Shown here: positions 33,925 to 43,209 of the stretch, in pieces
Numbering within the stretch: position 1 is the stretch's first letter
Layout: each line of letters starts with the position of its first letter
DNA from: Budorcas taxicolor
Lineage: Eukaryota > Chordata > Mammalia > Artiodactyla > Bovidae
DNA: 64,000 nucleotides
Assembly (NCBI RefSeq): GCF_023091745.1
Contig: NC_068934.1
Coordinates: 15,516,434 to 15,580,433, forward strand
Direction of reading: 5' to 3'
Notes under the pieces: model-generated
Seen by the model: only the letters and a program-made list of their open reading frames with translations
Databases searched by the model: none
Told to the model about the DNA's origin: nothing
Translations under genes and position numbers: made by a program

Positions 33925-33934
33925 CTGCACATGG

Positions 33935-34358
33935 TAACTTATATTCCTTCCTGCAAGCAAAGCTTTTAGATATTATTTTACCAAAGAATGTCTCTCTCCT
34001 TAAATCTATTCCACTACCATATTTGTGATGTATTAAGGGCCAGTTTTCCCCTTTTCAATGTCTAAATCTTATCTTTTTCCTTGGAAACATTGGGTAAGGG
34101 GAGAAGGTCTTTGGATCATATAGAGTTAGAATTTGGAGGAAGCTTTCTGTATGATCAGAAGCCAGATTCTGTAGGAAAGAAGAGAAGGAAGGCTCTAGAT
34201 TAGAGTTACGTTACAGTTATTGAACTATTGATGAGTAATATATCTGGATTCCTGAACATTTCTTAGCTCAGTCTTTTTAAATGGCTTGAGTTGGATTGGG
34301 GACAGGGTGCAGAGCAGGAAGAGCAGAGTAGAACAAATATATATGAAATGCAATTTTG
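33935..34358. other. Single-copy DNA
   Basis: Nothing was recognised here. Confidence 0.4.
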
Positions 34359-34365
34359 AGGCCAT

Positions 34366-35290
34366 ATGCATCAGTTCAGTTCAGTTCAGTTGCTCAGTCG
34401 TGTCTGACTCTTTGTAACCCCATAAATCATAGCATGCCAAGCCTCCCTGTCCATCATCATCTCCCGGAGTTCACACAAACTCATGTCCATCGAGTTGGTG
34501 ATGCATCCAGCCATCTCATCCTCTGTTATCCCCTTCTCCTCCTGCCCCCAATCCCTCCCAGCATCAGAGTCAACTCTTCGCATGAGGTGGCCAAAGTACT
34601 GGAGTTTCAGCTTTAGCATCATTCCTTCCAAAGAAATCCCAGGGCTGATCTCCTTCAGAATGGACTGGTTGGATCTCCTTGCAGTCCAAGGGACCCTCAA
34701 GAGTCTTCTCCAACACCACAGTTCAAAAGCATCAATCCTTCAGTACTCAGCTTTCTTCACAGTCCAACTCTGACATCCATACATGACCACAGGAAAAACC
34801 ACAGCCTTGACTAGACGGACCTTTGTTGGCAAAGTAATGTCTCTGCTTTTCTACATGCTATCTAGGTTGGTCATAACTTTTCTTCCAAGGAGTAAGCGTC
34901 TTTTACTTTCATGGCTGCAGTCACCATCTGCAATGATTTTGGAGCCCCCCAAAATAAAGTCTGACAGTGTTTCCACTGTTTCCCCATCTATTTGCCATGA
35001 AGTGATGGGACCAGATGCCATGATCTTCATTTTCTGAATGTTGCACTGTAAGCCAACTTTTTCATTCCCCACTTTCACTTTCATCAAGAGGCTTTTTAGT
35101 TCCTCTTCACTTTCTGCCATAAGGGTGGTGTCATCTGCATATCTGAGGTTATTGATATTTCTCCCGGCAATCTTGATTCCAGCTTGTACTTCTTCCAGCC
35201 CAGCGTTTCTCATGATGTACTCTGCATAGAAGTTAAATAAGCAAGATGACATTATACAGGCTTGACAGACTCCTTTTCCTATTTGGAACC
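34366..35290 (-). mobile_element. BovB LINE, 0.9 kb, low divergence
   Basis: It opens with repeated CAGTT units (34372-34391), the reverse complement of the BovB 3' end, and runs into the reverse transcriptase. The minus frame 35297-34851 contains the catalytic YADD box (about 35130-35141) within NNLRYADDTTLMAES. A block is missing near 34567, where GCATCAGAGTCAACTC joins directly. AGGCCAT at 34359-34365 and 35291-35297 may be the target duplication. Confidence 0.92.
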
Positions 35291-35297
35291 AGGCCAT

Positions 35298-36325
35298 GTT
35301 TATAGCATCTAATAAATTAACTGTTCCATCAAAGTAGACTAGAAATATATATGTCTTTTCCCAGTGTGAAATGTGTAAGTTTCTCTCAAGGCTGGTATGT
35401 TTAACATGGATAAAATAACCTTTTCTCTTTGCTTTTTTAGGTTTTTTAGTTTAACCTTATGAAAAGCCTTTGCTCAGAGAACGATTTTCACTCTGAATTG
35501 GGTTGACAGAGTAGATGGGGGAGAAGAGACGCTTTACGTGTTCTTCAATTTTTCTTCACCCTTTCAAAAGCACAAGTGTCCCAGACTGCAAAAGCTAAGC
35601 AGCCAATAATATTTGATGCCTCATTTTGAAATGTCAGACCTTACATAAACCTTTCCCAAAGTAACTGTAGATTTTTGTCCTAGACAAATTCATAGAATTT
35701 TTATTACTGAAAACTCTTTTCAGTGAAGCTATATTTTCTAAGCACCACCTAATTCCACATAATTTTCCATCTTTACCCTGGGGATGCCAAACTTTGAAGA
35801 CTGGAAGGATATCACGGGTCAGGGTAAATGTTTATAGGAAATTTCAAAAAGACTGTTGCCAAATAGCTAAAGCCTTGGAAGTTTTGCTTTATCAGTTCCC
35901 TGGAGCGATTATTTTAAGCACTGAGCCAGTTACTATGAATCAAGAGAATTTTCCATAGTTGGCAAGGTTGGCTTTACCTTCTTCTAGAGATGAAGCAAGT
36001 GGCACTGATGGGAATGTTGAGCTCTCCATTCTCTCTGGGTTATGTTTTTTTATTGTCCTTGTCAGATACGCATTAGTAGACAGCTTTTATATTTATATTT
36101 GCCGAGGACTACAAATTGGCATTTATATGTAAGAGACTTGGCAGGCATTTATTAGGGAGTCTTCATATCTATTACTGTTAATACTTATGTAAGGTTCTCT
36201 GAGTCCTTATGCTTTCAGTGAGTATTCTCCAGAATTTGTTTGTGTTCATTGACAGTAATAGCTCATAATAATGACAGTGAAGAGCCAGACATAAGACCCC
36301 ACATTTTTGCTGTATTATTTCTAAC
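35298..36325. other. Single-copy DNA; 35560-36040 possibly conserved
   Basis: No repeat was recognised. The block 35560-36040 is of mixed composition, has no A-runs, and lacks mobile elements between two repeat-dense regions. No exon was supported. Confidence 0.3.
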
Positions 36326-36329
36326 AGCA

Positions 36330-36445
36330 AACTTGAAAGCTAGGTGTTATAATTTCCATTTTAGGAGGAGAAGCTGAATTTGAGAAGTGATTTGACCAAT
36401 ATCAAAGACATGGGAAAGAAGTGAGGATGCAGGCTTGGGTCTATG
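36330..36445 (-). repeat. MIR fragment
   Basis: TTTCCATTTTAGGAGGAGAA and GCTGAATTTGAGAAGTGATT follow the reverse-complement MIR order. Confidence 0.6.
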
Positions 36446-36540
36446 TCATGACAAACCTGTTTTTATATCTGCATCATAATTCTTCTTAAGCGTCAATGAA
36501 AGAAGTTAAACTTCACTGAGGTCCAATTGCATTTCACTAC

Positions 36541-36612
36541 TTGCTAAGCTGCGATTCACGGGGTCACATAGAGTCAGATATGACTGAGCGACTGAACTGA
36601 ACTGAACTGAAG
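36541..36612 (+). mobile_element. BovB 3' terminal fragment
   Basis: From CGATTCACGGGGTCACATAG to repeated ACTGA units, this is the final 70 bases of BovB, so extreme 5' truncation is likely. Confidence 0.88.
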
Positions 36613-36669
36613 CCTGTAGATGTTAGGCTGTGAGCTTCATTAAAGCAGGGACATGACTATATAAACAAA

Positions 36670-36720
36670 TATGTGTGTGTGTATATATATACACATATAT
36701 ATGTGTGTGTACATATATAT
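36670..36720. repeat. TG/TA compound microsatellite
   Basis: GTGTGTGT, TATATATA, CACATATATA and GTGTGTGTAC alternate. Part of it is self-complementary (TGTGTATATATATACACA). Confidence 0.88.
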
Positions 36721-37520
36721 CAGCAGCAACAATAATACAATAATGACTATATTGTTCTTCAATATATTTGCTTTCTTCCATACCGTGACTGGACCTCACT
36801 GACTATACAATGCACATTTATTTTCTGAATGGGTGAATAAATAAAGGAATAAATAAGCTTGCTATATCTGTTGATTGAGAAGTTGTAGGCTTGAGCCTGG
36901 GCTAGATTCCCAATTCTGCTTCATAGCTTCTTATCAACATAAAAGGAATAGTATAGATGATCAATGGGAAGTTTTTTTTTATTATTAATTTGCCATAGTT
37001 ACAATTTTCAAAGCCCTGGAAGAAAACTGATTTATTATCTAAATCTGAGATTAAATCCCTCCATCTGCTTTTTGCTGTCTAAAATCTGACAATAATTTTC
37101 ACACATTTTCAACTTTTTATCTTGCCCCACTTTAAGAAATATATTTTATGTCAAATTTCAGTCCATATGTATATGAAATTATAATTAAAATGGATGTAAA
37201 ATTGCCATGAAAATATTTAAATATATATTAGGCATATGTGTGTTGTCTATGCTCCTCTGTTTTATTCTATTCAAATAAAACAATGTTTATGACTTACTAA
37301 ATGGATTTTAGGATTCACTTTATATTTGAAAGCCACTTTTTGAAAACTACTATTTCGGGGGAAAGTATCATTCTGCAAACTACTTTATGCTCTAAGACTC
37401 TGACTGAAAGGATGATGCCAGGATCTGAATGGGAAGCAGAAGTGTATGTATGTGTGCATGCTTGTGGTTGGGGGTGACAATGACATAGAAGAACAAATTA
37501 GATACTCTTTATGTATCATC
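36721..37520. other. Single-copy A/T-rich DNA
   Basis: No gene or repeat family was recognised. Confidence 0.4.
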
Positions 37521-37524
37521 TATG

Positions 37525-37905
37525 TATGTATCTTAGTTTGTCCAGGCTACTATAACATAATACCATAAACTGAGGGCCTTAAACACAGACATTTACTTCT
37601 TAAACAATTCTGGAAGCTGGGACTGTCAAGCATGATCAAAGCACCAAGAAATGTACTGTCTGGTTGGGGTTTGCTTCCTGGTTCTTAGGCTCCCATCTTC
37701 TCAAAGTCTCCTCACATGACAGAGGGTTGAGAAAGCTCTGTAGGGTCTCCTTCCAAAGACACCAATTAATTCCATTCAAGAGGGTGCCACACTTATGACC
37801 TTATCAACTTGCAAAAGCCCCACTTACTAATAATAGAAGTTGTTGCTTAGGATCTCAGTGTAAGAATTTTAGAGGGATGCGGACATTTAGTTTACAACTC
37901 TATGT
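37525..37905 (-). mobile_element. Solitary MaLR-type LTR (MLT1/MST group)
   Basis: The plus strand reads TGTCCAGGCTACTATAACAT, TCTGGAAGCTGGGACTGTCA, CCTCACATGACAGAGGGTTG and CACTTATGACCTTATCAACT in the reverse-complement order of an ERVL-MaLR LTR. No internal coding sequence is attached, so it is a solo LTR, strongly diverged as expected of an old mammalian insertion. Confidence 0.7.
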
Positions 37906-38425
37906 CAGCCTGTTAATCTATCCACCTTCTCTTCAATCTGTCCACTCATCCCCATTTACTTAAGTCTGTCTACATACTACTTATCTATAAATAGCTCTAT
38001 AAATAAATAAATTAATATAATTCTTACATATGTTTAAGATTCATCTTAGAATGGTTTCCATGAGTTTCCTGCAGTCACTGACCATACAGAGTTCGAATGA
38101 GAAGAAAAGTCATCTGCTAAAAGGTAATTGGTGACAATGACAGCAAGTGAATAGTGATAATCTATATGATTATTTCTATTAAAAAAACCTGAGTTTATAA
38201 CCTGTTACAGTTTGTTATATTAAATCTGCCACCTATTTTAAATTGAATAAGATTGACTAAAATATTTGTAAGAATTTTATATGTTACTGATGATGTAACT
38301 TAAATGACTTCATAAATGGGGATTTATTATTTAATCAAACATACAAAAATGTGAAGATATGTAAGAAGAGCTGAAATATGTATAAGTACTCTAAACCATT
38401 GAGAAACATTTTATGAAAGTACCAT
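37906..38425. other. Single-copy A/T-rich DNA
   Basis: Nothing was recognised here. Confidence 0.4.
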
Positions 38426-38429
38426 TATT

Positions 38430-39290
38430 TTTGTAAACAGCCTCCTTTTGAGAGACATTTAAATTTTTCAAATTGATTTTATGTTATAAACTGTACTGCA
38501 GTGAATAACTTTATATATCAGTTATTTCATTTTCATGTAAGTAATGTGTATTTTCTGCTAAATATTTCATGTAAGCAATGTGTATTTATTTTTGCTAAAT
38601 ATTGACAAATTACCCTCTATACAGGCTATGTGAATTTTCTTCTCACCAGAAAGAGGAATATTTGCTTCCCTACCTTCTTCTCAGCAGTGAATTATCAAAA
38701 TTTTATATTTTGGGCAATTGCATAGTTCAAAAATGGCATGCACATGTGATTTAGTTGGATATATTTTCTGTCTTTGAATGAGACTGAGCATCTTTCCATA
38801 TCTTTAAGAATCATGGGCATTTTTTGCATGTGTGACCTATCTTATTTTCCTTTCCCACTAATATACTGGATTTGGGCATTTTTACTTATTTCTTTCTATT
38901 AATGATAAATTAAAGCTTTACTGAGGCCGGTTTTTCTATATTTTTCTGTAACTAACTGAAAATATTTTTCTATTCATTTATTTGTTTTGGTTATGGTTAT
39001 CTTTACCATGCAGCTATGTTTGAGTTGGATGTTGTTTTAATGACTTCTGAATATGAAATTATCCTTAAAAATGACTTTTCCAAAATGATAACATTTAAAC
39101 ATCCAAGTTTTTCTATCAATACTTTTATGGTTTCATTTTCAATAAATATTTTAAAATATTTAGTCATTTTGGAATTTGATCTACTATTGTGAGTGAGGCA
39201 TAAATATAACCATATTCTTCCAAGTGCCTATCACAATGTTGCAGAATTTTCACTGTATAGTTCATGTGTTCTTTGCTTATTTATAATGCT
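38430..39290 (-). mobile_element. Very old L1 fragment
   Basis: GAGAGACATTTAAATTTTTC, CTGTACTGCAGTGAATAACT and GAGACTGAGCATCTTTCCAT follow the reverse-complement order of L1 ORF2's 3' part. Divergence is high, so the family and ends are uncertain. A local tandem duplication of about 40 bases lies at 38536-38605. Confidence 0.5.
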
Positions 39291-39429
39291 ATCTTTCTCA
39301 TACGCTAGACTCAAACACATGTTAGTTTATTTCTAGACTCTCTGAGCCATTAACTTTATTTACCAATTTTCACACTGCTTCATTTATTGAATCTATAGAA
39401 TATGTTTTTTTGGAAAACCTTTTTTTTTT

Positions 39430-39612
39430 GTATTAGGGTAAAGCGGATTAACAAACAATATTGTGGTAGTCTCAGGTGGACAGTGAAGGGACTCGGTCAC
39501 ACGATACATGTATCCATCACCCCCTGAACTCCCCTCCCATCCAGCCTGCCATATAACTTATAGCAGAGTTCCGTATGCTACATAGTAGGTCCTTGTTGCT
39601 ATATGCTTTAAT
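39430..39612 (-). mobile_element. L1 3' end
   Basis: The plus strand begins with a T-run (39420-39429) and then reads TAGGGTAAAGCGGATTAACA, GTGGTAGTCTCAGGTGGACA and AGCAGAGTTCCGTATGCTAC, the reverse complement of an artiodactyl L1 3' UTR. Confidence 0.75.
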
Positions 39613-39624
39613 ATTTGATAGCAT

Positions 39625-40912
39625 TCAGTTCAGTTCAGTTCAGTGGCTCAGTCATGTCCAACTCTTTGCGACCCCATGAATCGCAGCACGCCAGGCCTCC
39701 CTGCCCATCACCAACTCCCGGAGTTCACTCAAACTAGCATCCATTGAGTCAGTGATGCCCTCTAGCCATCTCATCCTCTGTCGTCCCCTTCTCCTCCTGC
39801 CCCCAATCCCTCCCAGCATCAGAGTCTTTTCCAATGAGTCAACTCTTCGCATGAGGTGGCCAAAGTACTGGAGTTTCAGCTTTAGCATCATTCCTTCCAA
39901 AGAAATCCCAGGGCTGATATCCTTCAGAATGGACTGGTTGGATCTCCTTGCAGTCCAAGGGACTCTCAAGAGTCTTCTCCAACACCATAGTTCAAAAGCA
40001 TCAATTCTTCAGTGCTCAGCTTTCTTCACAGTTCAGTCTCACATCCATACATGACCACTGGAAAAAACATAGCCTGGACTAGATGGACCTTAGTCGGCAA
40101 AGTAATGTCTCTGCTTTTGAATATGCTATCTAGGTTGGTTATAACTTTTCTTCCAAGGAGTAAGTGTCTTCTAATATCATGGCTGCAATCACCATATGCA
40201 GTGATTTTTGGAGCCCAAAAAAATAAAGTCTGACACTGTTTTCACTGTTTCCCCATCTATTTCCCATGAAGTGATGGGACCGGATACCATGATCTTCATT
40301 TTCTGAATGTTGACCTTTAAGCCAACCTTTTCACTCTCAACTTTCACTTTCATCAAGAGGCTTTAGTTCCTCTTCACTTTCTACCATAAGGGTCGTGTCA
40401 TCTGCATATCTGAGGTTATTGATATTTCTCCCGGCAATCTTGATTCCAGCTTGTGTTTCTTCCAGCCCAGCGTTTCTCATGATGTACTCTGCATATGAGT
40501 TAAATAAGCAGGGTGACAATATATAGCCTTGACATACTCCTTTTCCTATTTGAAACCAGTCTGTTGTTCCATGTCCAGTTCTAACTGTTGCTTCCTGACC
40601 TGCATACAGATTTCTCAAGTGGCAGGTCAGGTGGTCTGGTATTCCCATCTCTTTCAGAATTCTCCAGTTTATTGTGATCCACAGAGTCAAAGGCTTTGGC
40701 GTAGTCAATAAAGCAGAAATAGATGTATTTCTGGAACTCTCTTGCTTTTTCCGTGATCCAGCAGATGTTGGTAATTTGATCTCTGGTTCCTCTGCCTTTT
40801 CTAAAACCAGCTTGAACATGGGACTGGATGCCATGATCTTGAACATCAGGAAGTTCATGGTTCACATATTGCTGAAGCCTCGCTTGGAGAATTTTGAGCA
40901 TTAGTTTACTAG
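39625..40912 (-). mobile_element. BovB LINE, 1.3 kb, reverse transcriptase region
   Basis: It starts with repeated CAGTT units at 39627 and runs to the words GAGCATTAGTTTACTAGC. The minus frame 40858-40337 contains YADD and the 41030-40581 frame AGFRKGRGTRDQ. A 27-base in-frame insertion at 40820-40846 adds about nine residues. TAGCAT on both sides (39619-39624 and 40912-40917) may be a short target duplication. Confidence 0.92.
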
Positions 40913-41168
40913 CATCAGTCATGTCCAATTCTGTGCAACCCCATAGATGGCAGCCCACCAGGCTCCTGTGTCCCTGTGATTCTCCAGGCAGGAACACTGA
41001 ATTGGATTGCCATTTCCTTCTCCAATGCATGAAAGTGAAAAGTGAAAGTGAAGTCGCTCAGTCATGTCCGACTCTTCATGACCCCATGGACTGCAGCCTA
41101 CCAAGCTCCTCCATCCATGGGATTTTCCAGGCAAGAGTACTGGAGTGCGTTGCCATTTCCTTCTCTGA
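40913..41168 (-). repeat. Bov-A2 dimeric SINE
   Basis: Two Bov-A monomers in reverse order are joined by GAAAGTGAAAAGTGAAAGTG (41031-41050). The usual GCTGCT start is missing, so its 3' end is cut where it meets BovB. Confidence 0.9.
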
Positions 41169-41174
41169 TGATGC

Positions 41175-41296
41175 AGAATATTCCCATGCAAACTCTCTAT
41201 ATTCCTTTTGACCTATTCTAATCATCTTTGCATACTTTAGGAGCATTTAAATTTTTTATTTATGTAGATCTTCTCATTTCTTGTTAGATTTACTCT
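41175..41296 (-). mobile_element. L1 fragment between inserts
   Basis: CATTTCTTGTTAGATTTACTC on the plus strand is typical of the L1 reverse transcriptase region in reverse complement. It continues at 42134 once the BovB is removed. Confidence 0.6.
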
Positions 41297-41305
41297 TAAA
41301 TATTT
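41297..41305. repeat. Target-site duplication of BovB (left)
   Basis: TAAATATTT is repeated exactly at 42125-42133. Confidence 0.88.
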
Positions 41306-42124
41306 GTTGTTGTTCAGTTGTGTCTGACTCTTTGTGACATCATGGACTGTAGGATGCCAGGCTTCTCTGTCCTTCACCATCTCCTGGAGCTTGCTCAAAT
41401 TCATGTCAGTTGAGTCAGTGATGCCATCCAACCATCTCATCCTCTGTTGTTCCCTTCTCCTCCTGCCTTCAATCTTTCCCAGCATCAGGGTCTTTTCTAA
41501 AGAGTCAGCTCTTTGCATCAAGTGGCCAAAGTATTGGAGCTTCAGCTTCACCATTGTCCTTCCAGTGAATATTCAGCGTTGATTTCTTTTAGAACTGACT
41601 GGTTTGATCTTGCAGTCCAAAGAACTCTCAAGAGTCTCTCCAAGACAAAGTTCTAATGCATCAATTCTTCAGCACTCAGCTTTCTTTATAGTTTACCTCT
41701 CACATCCATACATGATTACTAGAAAAACCATAACTTTGGCTAGACCGACCTTTGTTGGCAAAGTAACATCTCTGCGTTTTAATACACTGTCTAGGTTGGT
41801 CATAGCTTTTCTTGTAAGGAACAAGGTCTTTTAGTTTTATGGCTGCCTTCACTATCTGCAGTGATTTTGGAGCCCAAGAAATAAAGCCTATCACTGTTTC
41901 CATTGTTTCCTCATCTATTTGCCATAAAGTGATGGGATTCCATGATCTCAGTTTTCTGAATGCTGGGTTTTAAGCCAGCTTTTTCACTCTCCTCTTTCAC
42001 TTTCATCAAGAGGGTGTTTAGTTCCTCTTCACTTTCTGTCAAAACGGTGGTGTCGTCTGAATATCTGAGGTTATTGATACTTCTCCTGGCAATCTGATTC
42101 CACTTGTGCTTCATCCAGCCCGGC
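41306..42124 (-). mobile_element. BovB LINE, 0.8 kb, inside L1
   Basis: It starts GTTGTTGTTCAGTTGTGTCT and runs to CTTCATCCAGCCCGGC within the reverse transcriptase region. It lacks all sequence upstream of the YADD area. Flanks are a 9-bp target duplication in L1 sequence. Confidence 0.92.
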
Positions 42125-42133
42125 TAAATATTT

Positions 42134-42535
42134 TATATATCCTATTGCTGTTAGAAATTTGAGTTTTCCCACTTTTTTATGTCCTTTAACTGAATGTTAT
42201 TTACATGTATGAAAACTGTGATTTTATGTCTAAAAATTTTTTTGCCTAGATAGTTACATAATTTTTTTATTATTGGTAATTTTTTTTCAAAATTATTTTC
42301 TGAATTTCCAAGTGAACAATGATATTTATTATTAGATCCTTCCAAATTTTCCATTATAGATCTCTTTTTAGTTCTCTAATTTTTTGGCTGATAAATCAAA
42401 AATACTAAATAGTAATTGTGATTATATATATCATTGTTTGACTCTTGTGATTATTCATATAGTTTTTAAGTACAATGTTGTTTGAATTTGAAATATGTAT
42501 GCTTTATAATTTCAGTAAAAAACTTTCGTGAAAAA
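42134..42535 (-). mobile_element. L1 fragment, decayed
   Basis: TATCCTATTGCTGTTAGAAA continues the L1 reverse transcriptase region in reverse complement. Similarity fades after about 42360. Confidence 0.5.
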
Positions 42536-42539
42536 GTGA

Positions 42540-42700
42540 AAGTGTTAGCCAACCAGTCATGTATGACTCTTTGTGACCCCATGGCCAGGCTCCTCTGTCC
42601 ATGGGATTTTCTAGGCAAGAATGCTGGAGTGGATTGCTGTTTCCTCCTTCAGGGGATCTTCCCAACGCATGGATCAAACCCTGGTCCAACATACTACAGG
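42540..42700 (-). repeat. Bov-tA SINE, diverged
   Basis: GTCATGTATGACTCTTTGTG to GATCAAACCCTGGTCCAAC on the plus strand follow the reverse order of Bov-tA. The tRNA-derived start is degraded. Confidence 0.8.
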
Positions 42701-42772
42701 ATGATTTTTTATTGTCTGAGTATTTCTTATTTTTAATTTAAAAAATCAAAGACTTTTCTTTTAACATTGAGT

Positions 42773-42783
42773 AAAATGTACAT
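42773..42783. repeat. Target-site duplication of Bov-A (left)
   Basis: AAAATGTACAT matches AAAATGTCCAT at 42915-42925 with one mismatch. Confidence 0.8.
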
Positions 42784-42914
42784 GGAGAAGGAAAGGTCAA
42801 CCCACTCCAATATTCTTGCCTGGGAATATCCATGGACAAAGGAACCTGGATGTCTACAGTCCATAAAGTCACAAAGATTCAGACATGACTGAGCAAATGA
42901 ACACATGCACACAC
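42784..42914 (+). repeat. Bov-A monomer SINE
   Basis: GGAGAAGGAAAGGTCAACCC to GACATGACTGAGCAAATGAA, then a short CACA-type tail. Confidence 0.88.
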
Positions 42915-42925
42915 AAAATGTCCAT

Positions 42926-43205
42926 ATAATTTTTCTTCTTATTTGATTTACATGTCATACCACTCATTTCTTAGTATTGATGCGTACCTATATTTCTGGA
43001 ATAAAATTCCTTAAGCCAGTCATTCTTGGGTTTGGTGTCCATGTATGCTGCTTCATTAAAGTAATGTAGGGTATTTCCTTCTTTTGTAATTTTTTATAAC
43101 TCTTTAAATGTCATTGGACTGATTTTGTAAATGTAGTGCTTTGCTTACTGCTAGTATCCTTTAGAATGGTCAGGAGTCCTTCCTAGATAATTTCTGCCTA
43201 CATGG
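42926..43205 (-). mobile_element. L1 fragment
   Basis: TTCTGGAATAAAATTCCTTA and TGGGTTTGGTGTCCATGTAT resemble the L1 reverse transcriptase region in reverse complement. Confidence 0.5.
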
Positions 43206-43209
43206 TTAG

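Noticed and set aside
36670..36720. TG/TA palindromic tract as a second PATRR-like structure
   Set aside because: It is a compound microsatellite without unique-sequence arms, unlike the palindrome at 4576-4831.
37525..37905. Possible complete endogenous retrovirus
   Set aside because: Only one LTR-like unit is present with no internal coding sequence, so it is a solo MaLR LTR.
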